DNA of 64,000 bases, taken from Verrucomicrobiota bacterium. Lineage in GTDB: Bacteria > Verrucomicrobiota > Verrucomicrobiia > Opitutales > Opitutaceae. Each line of letters starts with the position of its first letter. The first letter of the stretch is position 1. Shown piece after piece: positions 34,210 to 41,786 of the stretch. The notes beneath the pieces are model-generated. The model had not been told where the DNA came from. It saw only the letters and a list, made by a program, of their open reading frames with translations, and searched no databases. Location: positions 62,001 through 126,000 of the forward strand of contig JACRKC010000114.1 of the NCBI GenBank assembly GCA_016235555.1. The letters are read 5' to 3'. A program made the translations under genes and the position numbers.

Positions 34210-34303
34210 GTCATTCTGAGCGTAGCGAAGAATCCAAAGCGAATCACGTCACGCTTTCAGCCTTCGCCTCTCCTGCCGGATTTTTCGCTGCGCTCAGAAT
34301 GAC
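34210..34303. repeat. Inverted GTCATTCTGAGCG...AGCGAAGAATCC repeat
   Basis: Left arm 34210-34235 and right arm 34278-34303 are inverted copies of one word (one mismatch or two). The word GTCATTCTGAGCGnAGCGAA is, from general knowledge, common as an interspersed repeat in many unrelated bacterial genomes. Here the right arm contributes the ATG used as the start of the next gene (34299-34301). Confidence 0.85.
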
Positions 34304-35888
34304 CACCGAAGCGGGCACCGCCACCGTCCACGCCGAGGACCGCCACAACCACTTCGCTCTGGCCACGTGGCTCTTCCTCCGCGCGCTCGGGCTCATTTTC
34401 CTCGTCGCGTTCGCTTCGACGTGGATTCAGCTCCCGGGTCTCGTCGGTCCGCACGGCATCCTGCCGGCCCAGCCGTTTTTCAACGCCGTCCGCGAGCAAC
34501 TCGGCCCCGGCGCCTACCTCGCGCTCCCTTCGCTCTGCTGGATTTTCGGCGCCGGAAAATTCCTGCCCATCCTCTGCGCCCTCGGCTGCGGGCTCTCTTT
34601 GTCGCTCTTCGCCGGACTCGCGCCCGGCCCGTGCCTCGTCGCGCTCTGGGCCTGCTACCTGTCCCTGTGCGGAGCGGGCCAGGTGTTTTTCAATTTCCAG
34701 TGGGATGCGCTCCTGCTCGAAACGACCCTCCTCGCCGTCTTCCTCGCACCGTGGTCGAGGCGTGAGTTCCGCTGGAGTCGCGGCGCCCTCGCCGTGCTGC
34801 CCGAGCCACCCCGCCTTGCCCGCTGGCTGCTGTGGTGGCTGCTCTTCCGCCTCATGTTCGTCTCGGGCGTCGTCAAGCTCACGAGTGGCGACCCCACGTG
34901 GCGGGATCTCTCGGCGCTCACGTTTCACTATGAAACCCAGCCGCTCCCCACGCCGCTCGCGTGGTTCGTGCATCAGCTGCCCGCGTGGTTGCACCGCGCT
35001 TCCTGCGCCGGCATGTTCGCCATCGAACTTGTCGCACCGTTCCTCCTCTTCGCGCCGCGCGCCTTCCGCCACCGCGCCGCGTTGCTCACCATCGCCCTCA
35101 TGGTCGCCATCGCGCTCACCGGCAACTACACCTATTTCAACTTCCTCACGATCGCCCTCTGCGTGCTCTGCCTCGACGATGCATGGTGGGCCCGCCTGCC
35201 ACGCCGCCTCCTCGCCCTCAGTGTTTGTAACGTAATACGTTACAAGTTCCGCCCTGCACCCCCTCCGGGCGAAGCCGGAGTTTGTAACGTATTACGTTAC
35301 AAACTCCCGTCTCCGCGCAGCGGCATTCGAGTGTGGTCGCTGCGCGTTTTCGCAGGGCACACGTTCATTTTTACCGCCCTCCTCGCCGTGCCCTCGTTCA
35401 CCCGTTCGGCGTTTCTGCCCGCCATCGTGGGCCCGCTCCAAAACGCCCTCGGCCCCCTCCGCAGCTTCAACTCCTACGGCCTCTTCGCCGTGATGACCAA
35501 CCCGCGCCCCGAACTCATCATCGAAGGCAGCGACGACGGCCGCGACTGGCGCGCTTACGAATTTCCGCACAAACCCGGCGCGCCCGCCCGCCGCCCAACG
35601 TGGGTCGCGCCGCACCAGCCGCGGCTAGACTGGCAGTTGTGGTTTGCCGCGCTCGCACCGCCGCAGCACAATCGCTGGATGCTCGCGCTCGCCGAACACC
35701 TGCTCCGCGGCACACCCGACGTGCTCGCGTTGCTCGCGCCCGATCCCTTCCCGCAAAAACCGCCGCGCTTCGTGCGCATCGTGCGCTACGAATACCACTT
35801 CACCGACGCCGCCACGCGCGCCCGCACCGGCGAGTGGTGGCGCCGCACGCCGCTCGATTTCTATCTTCAACCCGCCTCGCTGCGCTGA
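34299..35888 (+). CDS. Lipase maturation factor-like integral membrane protein
   Basis: A 529-residue membrane protein related to lipase maturation factor (LMF1) and bacterial homologues. It has 8-10 hydrophobic segments and the family's motifs FFNFQWDALLLET, LMFVSGVVKL, TFHYETQPLPTPLAW and, near the C-terminus, NSYGLFAVMT...R.E.iiEGSdDG, WQLWFAAL and VRIVRYEYHFT. Its substrate in bacteria is not established. The start codon lies in an inverted repeat. About 26 residues near position 310-335 (CNVIRYK ... CNVLRYK) are coded by two palindromes and look inserted. Only 2 bp separate it from the methyltransferase gene. Confidence 0.85.
   Translation: MTTEAGTATVHAEDRHNHFALATWLFLRALGLIFLVAFASTWIQLPGLVGPHGILPAQPFFNAVREQLGPGAYLALPSLCWIFGAGKFLPILCALGCGLSLSLFAGLAPGPCLVALWACYLSLCGAGQVFFNFQWDALLLETTLLAVFLAPWSRREFRWSRGALAVLPEPPRLARWLLWWLLFRLMFVSGVVKLTSGDPTWRDLSALTFHYETQPLPTPLAWFVHQLPAWLHRASCAGMFAIELVAPFLLFAPRAFRHRAALLTIALMVAIALTGNYTYFNFLTIALCVLCLDDAWWARLPRRLLALSVCNVIRYKFRPAPPPGEAGVCNVLRYKLPSPRSGIRVWSLRVFAGHTFIFTALLAVPSFTRSAFLPAIVGPLQNALGPLRSFNSYGLFAVMTNPRPELIIEGSDDGRDWRAYEFPHKPGAPARRPTWVAPHQPRLDWQLWFAALAPPQHNRWMLALAEHLLRGTPDVLALLAPDPFPQKPPRFVRIVRYEYHFTDAATRARTGEWWRRTPLDFYLQPASLR
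35226..35301. repeat. Pair of TGTAACGTAwTACGTTACA palindromes inside a gene
   Basis: Two near-identical 19-bp dyads (35226-35244 and 35283-35301) flank a hairpin CTCCGGGCGAAGCCGGAG (35263-35280). They are much richer in A+T than the surrounding gene and keep its frame open, giving VCNVIRYK and VCNVLRYK. The dyads have the form of regulator operators but sit inside a coding region. Confidence 0.85.
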
Positions 35889-35890
35889 AC

Positions 35891-37144
35891 ATGTCGCCCC
35901 CCGCCGCCCGCGAACGTTTCCTCGCCCTCCTCCGCACCGCCCTCGCCGACGGCACGCTCACCAAGCTCACGCTCGGCAAATACCGCGGCGCCGATTCCAC
36001 GCTCCGCAATCTCTTCGTCCGCCCGGTTGCCCTGAAATCCGGCCCCCACCTCGCCTTCGTCTGGCGCCACGCCACGCGCGACACCACCAAAAACCATCTG
36101 CCCGCCGAGGCTCTCGCCCAACTCGAAGCGCTCATCGGCGCCGATTTTCTCGACGCGCACCTCTTCACCGCCGCGCAGACCGCCCAGCTCGAAACCCAGC
36201 CCGACGGCACCGCGCGCCTGAAAGTAGGACCGGTCTCTGACCGGCCCTCCGCCGCGCCCACGAGCCACGACCGCGCGAAACATCACCTCATCCCCGCCGA
36301 CGCCCCCTGGCTCCGCACCCTCGGCGTCACCAACGACCGCGCCCGCCCCCGCGAGGGCATGACGGACAAGTTCAGCCAGATTCAGAAATTCGCAGAACTG
36401 CTCTCGCACTTGATCGCCGAGGCCTTCCCCGGGTGGAGCGCGTTGCCCCCAACGCGCTTGTCCGACGGTCCCGCGCCGCCCCAGCGCGTCGAAAGCGGTG
36501 CGCCCCACCCCCTGCTTGTCCTCGATGCCGGCTCCGGCAAAGGCTACCTCACCTTCGCCGTCGCCACGCTCCTTGGCCCGCGCGCCACCGTGCGCGGCAT
36601 CGAAGTCCGCCCTGAGCTCGTCGACCTCTGCAACCGCGCCGCCCGCGAGAACCAACTCGCCCATCTCACTTTCGCCGCCGGCACCATCGCCGATGCCGCG
36701 CCCGGCCCGCTCGACGTGCTCCTCGCCCTCCACGCCTGCGACACCGCCACCGACGACGCACTCGCCAAGGGCATCGTCGCCGACGCCCGGCTCCTCGTCG
36801 TCGCCCCGTGCTGTCAGAAGGAACTCCGCCCGCAACTCACCGCGCCACCGGTCCTCGCCGACGCCCTGCGCCACGGCATCTTTCAGGAACGCACGGCCGA
36901 ATTCGTGACCGACGCCCTGCGCGCCCAGCTCCTCGAATGGGCCGGCTACAAAACGAAGGTCTTCGAGTTCATCTCCACCGAGCACACGGCGAAAAATCTC
37001 ATGATCGCCGCGATCAAATCGCGCCCGGCCGGCGCACCCGACGACGCCACCGCCCAGCGCCTCCGCGCCTTCGCCGCGTTCTACGGCATCCGCACCCACC
37101 GCCTCGCCGCCCACCTCGGCTTTTCACTCCAGTGCCTGTTGTAG
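35891..37144 (+). CDS. SAM-dependent methyltransferase (Methyltransf_32-like)
   Basis: A 417-residue protein. The C-terminal half holds a class I methyltransferase: LVLDAGSGKGYLTFAV (SAM loop, about residues 212-227), IEVRPELVDLC with the acidic ribose contact, ALHACDTATDDAL and VVAPCCQKEL, a layout like METTL25/RRNAD1-type enzymes. The N-terminal part (about 1-170) is an accessory domain with KLTLGKYRG and TDKFSQIQKF. Two palindromic repeats appear as in-frame extra segments: VGPVSDRPSA near 112-121 and GWSALPPTRL near 181-190. The target (probably an RNA) is not known. Fifth gene of a tight plus-strand series. Confidence 0.8.
   Translation: MSPPAARERFLALLRTALADGTLTKLTLGKYRGADSTLRNLFVRPVALKSGPHLAFVWRHATRDTTKNHLPAEALAQLEALIGADFLDAHLFTAAQTAQLETQPDGTARLKVGPVSDRPSAAPTSHDRAKHHLIPADAPWLRTLGVTNDRARPREGMTDKFSQIQKFAELLSHLIAEAFPGWSALPPTRLSDGPAPPQRVESGAPHPLLVLDAGSGKGYLTFAVATLLGPRATVRGIEVRPELVDLCNRAARENQLAHLTFAAGTIADAAPGPLDVLLALHACDTATDDALAKGIVADARLLVVAPCCQKELRPQLTAPPVLADALRHGIFQERTAEFVTDALRAQLLEWAGYKTKVFEFISTEHTAKNLMIAAIKSRPAGAPDDATAQRLRAFAAFYGIRTHRLAAHLGFSLQCLL
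36224..36250. repeat. GTAG-headed palindrome inside the methyltransferase gene
   Basis: GTAG at 36224 heads the hairpin GGACCGGTCTCTGACCGG(CCC). It matches the intergenic elements at 22796-22819 and 43375-43441 in sequence. Read in the gene's frame it gives VGPVSDRPSA. Confidence 0.85.
36432..36461. repeat. GGTGGAGCGCGTTG hairpin inside the methyltransferase gene
   Basis: The hairpin GAGCGCGTTG(cccc)CAACGCGCTT is a near copy, on the opposite strand, of the repeat arm at 2155-2183. The following 50 bp up to about 36510 (GACGGTCC...GGTGCGCC) also look foreign to the protein family, so the inserted piece may be longer. Confidence 0.8.
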
Positions 37145-37152
37145 CTTTTCCG

Positions 37153-37581
37153 ATGAAACCCACTGCTATACTCTTTGCGCTGCTCGCCACCGCAGGCGGT
37201 GCGCGCGCTGAAATCGAACTTACTGGCGTTCTTGTTGATTCAGGTGGCCTGAGATTGCATCTAGTCGACACCACACGCGGAGCCAAAAATTGGGTTCGGC
37301 TGGGAGAAATCTTCGCCGGTCATAAGGTGGCCTCCTTCGACGACCGCGAAGGCAGCGCAATCTTAACGGGAGACGGCCATTCGATTCAGCTGAAGCTCAA
37401 GACCCCGAAAGTCCAGAGCGACGAGCCGCCTGAAGCGCGAAAAGAATATGTGATCAAGGCGGGAGACACTATAGCCAAAATTGCCCGCGCTCATGAGATC
37501 ACGATCGCCCAACTACTGGAGGTGAATCCCGGAGTTAACGCCTCGAAGCTCAAAGTCGGGCAAACAATCAATCTGCCGTAG
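37153..37581 (+). CDS. Small exported LysM-domain protein
   Basis: A 142-residue protein: signal peptide 1-19 (ALLATAGGARA), a middle beta-rich region of about 70 residues (GVLVDSGGLRLHLVDT), and a C-terminal LysM domain (KEYVIKAGDTIAKIARAHEI, LLEVNPGVNASKLKVGQTI) at about 98-142, which binds peptidoglycan. The gene is visibly richer in A+T than its neighbours and uses codons such as TTA, ATA and CTA that they avoid. It sits 8 bp after one methyltransferase gene and 1 bp before another. Confidence 0.85.
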   Translation: MKPTAILFALLATAGGARAEIELTGVLVDSGGLRLHLVDTTRGAKNWVRLGEIFAGHKVASFDDREGSAILTGDGHSIQLKLKTPKVQSDEPPEARKEYVIKAGDTIAKIARAHEITIAQLLEVNPGVNASKLKVGQTINLP

Positions 37582-37582
37582 A

Positions 37583-38605
37583 ATGAACTGGGAAACCTTG
37601 GACTGGGAAGCGCTCGACCGCCTGCGCGAGCAGTTTCTCCGCGGCCAGCCCGCCGGTCCCTACTGGACCTCGCCCGCCGACCTCGCGAGCTACGATGCCA
37701 CCTACGCCGAACGCATCGGCTGGAAATGGGATCACGTCCTCCGCGAGCTGCGCCTGCGCAGTTGGCAGCCCACTTCGCGCACCGTCTTCGATTGGGGCTG
37801 CGGCAGCGGCATCGCATCCCGCCGCGTGCTCTCCTTCTTCGGCGCGGAAAACTTCGACTCGCTCACCGTCTGGGACCACTCGCCGCTCGCGTGCGACTTC
37901 GCCATCGAGGCTGCCCAGCGCGCCTTTCCCGCCCTCAAGATCGATCAGGCCACGCCGGGCTTCCTCACCTCGCCCGAGCCGCTCGGTCTTCTGCTCGTCA
38001 GCCACGTGCTCACCGAGGTCACGCCCGACCAACTCGCTGCGCTCATCGCCCTCGTCGATCGCGCCGAGGCGGTGCTGTGGGTCGAGCCCGGCACGCACGA
38101 AACCAGCCGCGAACTCGGTGCCATCCGCGACGATTTGCGCGGCGAATTCCGCATGGTCGCGCCCTGCACTCACCAGCATTCGTGCCCGATGCTCCGGCCC
38201 GACGCGGCCCGCCACTGGTGCCATCATTTCGCGCCGCCGCCGGCGGAAATTTTCTCCAACCCCGACTGGGTGAAGTTCGGCCAGCGCGCCGGCATCGACC
38301 TGCGCAGCCTGCCCTACAGTTTTCTCGCGCTGGAACGCTGCCGCGCGACGGACGGCGACGGCGCTCATGAGCCGCCACTACCGCCGGACTTCGCCCGCGT
38401 CATCGGCCGCCCTGAACATTTCAAACCCTACGCCCGCGTCCTGAGCTGCGACGCCTCCGGTCTGGCTGAACTCGAGTTGCCCAAGCGCGCCGACCCGGCG
38501 CTCTACAAACAGCTCGAACGCACGAAGGCGCCGCTGATCTATCGTTGGACCCTCAACGGCGACAAAATCACCGCCGGCGCGCCGCTCGCTGGCGGCGGCG
38601 TGTAA
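37583..38605 (+). CDS. Rsm22-like methyltransferase
   Basis: A 340-residue SAM-dependent methyltransferase. SAM loop DWGCGSGIAS at 70-79, then VWDHSPLACDFA and VLTEVTPDQL. The Cys-rich part HQHSCPM...WCHHF, followed by FSNPDWVKFGQRAG and LPYSFLALER, matches the Rsm22 family, first known from mitochondrial ribosome assembly, where conserved Cys can hold a metal cluster. Likely substrate: an rRNA or the small ribosomal subunit. Last gene of the series starting at 31594. Confidence 0.75.
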   Translation: MNWETLDWEALDRLREQFLRGQPAGPYWTSPADLASYDATYAERIGWKWDHVLRELRLRSWQPTSRTVFDWGCGSGIASRRVLSFFGAENFDSLTVWDHSPLACDFAIEAAQRAFPALKIDQATPGFLTSPEPLGLLLVSHVLTEVTPDQLAALIALVDRAEAVLWVEPGTHETSRELGAIRDDLRGEFRMVAPCTHQHSCPMLRPDAARHWCHHFAPPPAEIFSNPDWVKFGQRAGIDLRSLPYSFLALERCRATDGDGAHEPPLPPDFARVIGRPEHFKPYARVLSCDASGLAELELPKRADPALYKQLERTKAPLIYRWTLNGDKITAGAPLAGGGV

Positions 38606-38620
38606 TCGCTTTTTTCTTTC

Positions 38621-38666
38621 GTAGCGGCCGACGTAAGGAGGCCGGCCTCGTCACCTCGGCCGCTAC
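38621..38666. repeat. GTAG...CTAC palindromic repeat
   Basis: GTAGCGGCCGA at 38621 pairs with TCGGCCGCTAC ending at 38666, with a second small pair (GAGGCCGGCCTC) inside. It lies between convergent genes and follows a T-run (38608-38618), so it may also stop transcription. Confidence 0.9.
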
Positions 38667-38688
38667 ACCTTTTCGCCGAACGCCCGCC

Positions 38689-39930
38689 TCACCGCCCGTC
38701 GTTCCACACGATGTGCGTGCCGCTCTTGCCGGCGGCGACGAGATCCTTCCAGCCGTTGCCGTCGAGGTCGACGAGCCGCAGTTGGAGCCCGATGCCCGGA
38801 CCGCCGTCGGCGATCATGTGCTTGGAAAACTGCCGGCGCGCCGCGTCCCATTTGTAGTAGACCATGCAGCCGGGTTCGTTGTCGCCCGGATCGCCACCGC
38901 TGTGGGCGCGCACGCGCCGACCCGTGATGAGGTCGGGCTTCCCGTCGTTGTCGATGTCGCCCCAGACGAGGCAGTGATTCTGCGAAATCTTGTCGTCGAT
39001 CACGAAGTGCCGCCAGTTCGTGCTGCCGTCCTTGTTGTCGTCGCGGCGCTCTTCCCAATAGAGGCCGTAGTTGTGGCCGTGGCCCCAGATGATGTCGTTG
39101 CGGCCGTCGCCGGTCAGATCGACGATGATCATCGGTGTGCTCGCGTGCGGCCAGGTCCAGTCCGCATGGCGGATCCACGGCTTCATGGTCGCGCCGTCGG
39201 CGGGGCGCTCATACCAGCCGTTGCCGTAGACAATGTCGTCGCGACCGTCGCCATTGATGTCGCCGAAGCCGATGCCATGGCCGTTCACGAACGGACCGCC
39301 GGGCTGGATCGTCCACGGAGTGAGGATGGGCTCGCCCTGGGCGTTCTTGGCGAGGCGATAGGCCATGACGGCGTTGGCGGGGCCGTAGGAGTTGACGATA
39401 TATTCAGGCACGCCGTCGCCGTCCAGGTCGCGAAAATCGCTCCATTCGTTCTGCGCGAGCTTCGTGTCGATGAGCAGGTGGGGCGTCCAAAGGGTCCCGG
39501 CTTTCAGGCCGGCCGCACCCGGATTCTCATACCAAAATATCCGCGAGTCCATGAACGCACTGCTGATGATGTCGGGAAAACCGTCGCCGTTCACGTCATA
39601 GGCATGCTCGCCGTTGTTGGTCAGATAATCCTTCCCGAAGGGCTCCAGCTTGCGCACCGGCCGCTTCGTCTTGAAGTCGGGTCCGGCATACCAGAACTCG
39701 CCCGCGCTGATGTCGAGTTTCCCATCGCGGTCGAAGTCGGCGACGGCGCAGCCCTCGTTGTTGTCGACGTGCAGTTGCTGCACCCGGAATTTCAGGGCGA
39801 CCGGCCCCGCTTTCTTGGGCGCGCCTTTGCCCTTGGGCGCATCGGCGGCAGGAGCCGGCACAGCAAGCGTGCAGGCGACGAGGAGTTGGAGGCCGGCGAC
39901 CAGCGCGCGGCAGGGGTGGAGTCGTCTCAT
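38689..39930 (-). CDS. Exported FG-GAP/VCBS beta-propeller protein
   Basis: A 413-residue secreted protein with signal peptide 1-28 (ends VPAPAA). At least seven calcium-binding-loop repeats are visible: DFDRDGKLDI, DVNGDGFPDI, DLDGDGVPEY, DINGDGRDDI, DLTGDGRNDI, DIDNDGKPDL and DLDGNGWKDL, as expected for a seven-bladed propeller. Such proteins bind polysaccharides or other surface ligands, or act as lectin-like parts; no enzyme domain is attached. Convergent with the Rsm22-like gene. Confidence 0.9.
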   Translation of the reverse strand: MRRLHPCRALVAGLQLLVACTLAVPAPAADAPKGKGAPKKAGPVALKFRVQQLHVDNNEGCAVADFDRDGKLDISAGEFWYAGPDFKTKRPVRKLEPFGKDYLTNNGEHAYDVNGDGFPDIISSAFMDSRIFWYENPGAAGLKAGTLWTPHLLIDTKLAQNEWSDFRDLDGDGVPEYIVNSYGPANAVMAYRLAKNAQGEPILTPWTIQPGGPFVNGHGIGFGDINGDGRDDIVYGNGWYERPADGATMKPWIRHADWTWPHASTPMIIVDLTGDGRNDIIWGHGHNYGLYWEERRDDNKDGSTNWRHFVIDDKISQNHCLVWGDIDNDGKPDLITGRRVRAHSGGDPGDNEPGCMVYYKWDAARRQFSKHMIADGGPGIGLQLRLVDLDGNGWKDLVAAGKSGTHIVWNDGR

Positions 39931-40039
39931 GTCGATGGTGGGGATTGGGGCACGTTTCGACTACCCGGCGGCCCGGGAGGTGCAAGTGCCAATCCTGCGC
40001 AGGCCTTGCGGCCGCGGTTTCACGGCGCGAGCCCCACGC

Positions 40040-40068
40040 TTGACTCGCCCCGGGTGGTCTGACTCATT
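40040..40068 (+). promoter_or_regulatory. Possible sigma70-type promoter for the small basic protein gene
   Basis: TTGACT (40040-40045) is followed after 17 bp by CTCATT (40063-40068), about 25 bp before the ATG at 40093. The -35 box is good and the -10 box poor, so this is a weak call. Confidence 0.3.
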
Positions 40069-40092
40069 GCGCGCTTCACTCGACCAAACAAC

Positions 40093-40197
40093 ATGGGCCA
40101 ACAGTTCAACAAAGTCATCAAACGCAAACGCCGTGCCGCTTACTTGAAGCGCCGCAAAGCCCGCGATAAAGCCGCGGCCGCCGCGAAGAAGAAGTAA
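40093..40197 (+). CDS. Very small basic protein, 34 residues
   Basis: The frame reads MGQQFNKVIKRKRRAAYLKR, then RKARDKAAAAAKKK and stop. About 40 percent of residues are Lys or Arg, with no hydrophobic segment. It has its own strong terminator (40227-40258), which speaks for a real, separately transcribed gene. In size and charge it resembles small ribosome-associated proteins (bTHX or Sra type), but I cannot assign it to them. I believe similar short basic proteins are annotated as hypothetical in Verrucomicrobiota; this should be checked. Confidence 0.7.
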   Translation: MGQQFNKVIKRKRRAAYLKRRKARDKAAAAAKKK

Positions 40198-40226
40198 CGT
40201 CCGCGCCGAAGCGCCCCTCGCTGTCG

Positions 40227-40258
40227 CGGCCCCGACCCATCGGGGCCGTTTTTATTTT
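40227..40258 (+). terminator. Strong intrinsic terminator just before rimO
   Basis: A 9-bp stem CGGCCCCGA / TCGGGGCCG (40227-40235 with 40240-40248), CCCA loop, followed by TTTTTATTTT. The rimO ATG is at 40261, two bases after the tract, so there is no room for a separate rimO promoter or ribosome binding site downstream of it. Confidence 0.92.
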
Positions 40259-40260
40259 CG

Positions 40261-41673
40261 ATGCTCAAAGTCAGCCTCATCTCCCTCGGTTGCGCCAAGA
40301 ATCTCGTCGATTCCGAGATCATGGTCGGCCACCTGCACCAGGCCGGCATGCAGGTGATCCCTGAAGCCGAGAAGGCCGATGTCGTCATCGTCAACACCTG
40401 TTCGTTCATCGACTCCTCGAAGGAGGAATCGATCGGGCACATCCTCGAGGTGAATCAGAACCGCGGCATGCGGAAGCGCCGCAAGGAGCAGAAACTCATC
40501 GTCGCCGGCTGCATGTCGCAGCGTTTCGCCAAGGACCTGCCGAACTCCCTTCCCGAGGTCGACGCCTTCATCGGCCTCGACCAGGTCACCAAGGTCGCGC
40601 CGATCATCGAGGAGATTTACGCCAAAGAACGCGGCAAAGCCGACGCGCCCGCCTCGTTCATCGCGGGCCGCTCCACCTACATTCCGGACTACGACACCCC
40701 GCGCTTCCGGCTCACGCCGAAACATTTCGCCTACGTCAAGATCGCCGAGGGCTGCAACCACCCGTGCACCTTCTGCATCATCCCGCAGATTCGCGGCCGC
40801 CACCGCAGCCGCACCGTCGCGAGCGTCGTCGCCGAAGCCCGTCAGCTCGTCGCCGAGGGCGTCAAGGAGCTGAACCTCATTTCGCAGGACACGACGTTCT
40901 TCGGCATGGACCAGTGGGAACAACGGCCCGGCCCGCGCACGCCCGTCGACTCCTCGCGCGGCGACGCCCTCACCACGCTCCTCCGCGGGCTCAACGCGAT
41001 CCCGGGCGATTTTTGGATTCGGCTGCTCTACACGCACCCGGCGCACTGGAGCGACGAGCTCATCAAGACCATCGCCGAGTGCCCGAAGGTCGCGCGCTAC
41101 GTCGACATGCCGCTGCAACACATCTCCGACCGCATGCTCACCACCATGCAGCGTGAGACCAGCGGCGACTACATCCGCGACCTCGTGCGCCGCATCCGCG
41201 CCGGCATCCCCGGCATCGCGGTGCGCACGACGTTCATCGTCGGGTTCCCCGGCGAGACCGGCGCCGATGTCGACGAACTCTGCCAGTTCATCGAAGAAAC
41301 GAAGTTCGAACGTCTCGGCGTCTTTCGCTACTCCCAGGAAGAAGGCACGCGCGCCGCGAAGATGGACGACCAGATCACCAAGAAGGTGAAGGAAGCCCGC
41401 TGGCACCGCCTCATGGCGCTCCAGCAGAAAATCGCCACCGAGGTCAGCCAGCGTGCCGTCGGCAAAAAACTCCGTGTGCTCGTCGAGGAGCCCGGCGTCG
41501 CCCGCGGCGAGGCCGATGCACCCGACATCGACGGCCGCGTCTACGTCCCGCGCACGCTGCCCGTCGGCGAATTTGTCGAGGTCACGATCACCGGTCATCA
41601 CGATTACGATTTGCTCGCACTCCCGCCCGGCGAGAAACCGGCGCAGTGGAAAGTCGCCCGTCAGGCCCAGTGA
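40261..41673 (+). CDS. rimO: Ribosomal protein S12 methylthiotransferase RimO
   Basis: A 470-residue radical-SAM enzyme that adds a methylthio group to an Asp of ribosomal protein S12. The N-terminal cluster ligands are Cys11 (SLGCAKN), Cys47 (NTCSF) and Cys84 (AGCMSQ); the radical-SAM triad is Cys165, 169 and 172 (CNHPCTFC), followed by IIPQIRGRHRSR typical of RimO. A TRAM domain ends the protein (LRVLVEEPG...DGRVYVP). The ATG follows a terminator immediately; translation may start on a read-through transcript or leaderless. Confidence 0.96.
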   Translation: MLKVSLISLGCAKNLVDSEIMVGHLHQAGMQVIPEAEKADVVIVNTCSFIDSSKEESIGHILEVNQNRGMRKRRKEQKLIVAGCMSQRFAKDLPNSLPEVDAFIGLDQVTKVAPIIEEIYAKERGKADAPASFIAGRSTYIPDYDTPRFRLTPKHFAYVKIAEGCNHPCTFCIIPQIRGRHRSRTVASVVAEARQLVAEGVKELNLISQDTTFFGMDQWEQRPGPRTPVDSSRGDALTTLLRGLNAIPGDFWIRLLYTHPAHWSDELIKTIAECPKVARYVDMPLQHISDRMLTTMQRETSGDYIRDLVRRIRAGIPGIAVRTTFIVGFPGETGADVDELCQFIEETKFERLGVFRYSQEEGTRAAKMDDQITKKVKEARWHRLMALQQKIATEVSQRAVGKKLRVLVEEPGVARGEADAPDIDGRVYVPRTLPVGEFVEVTITGHHDYDLLALPPGEKPAQWKVARQAQ

Positions 41674-41786
41674 GCCGCGGGTAGCAACACGTATGGGCTC
41701 ACCGGTTCGGGCCTACGTATCGGATAAGTAAGACCTTCTTTTGCCGGCGGCGGACGGCTCCCGCAATTATTTGCGTGCCACCTGCC

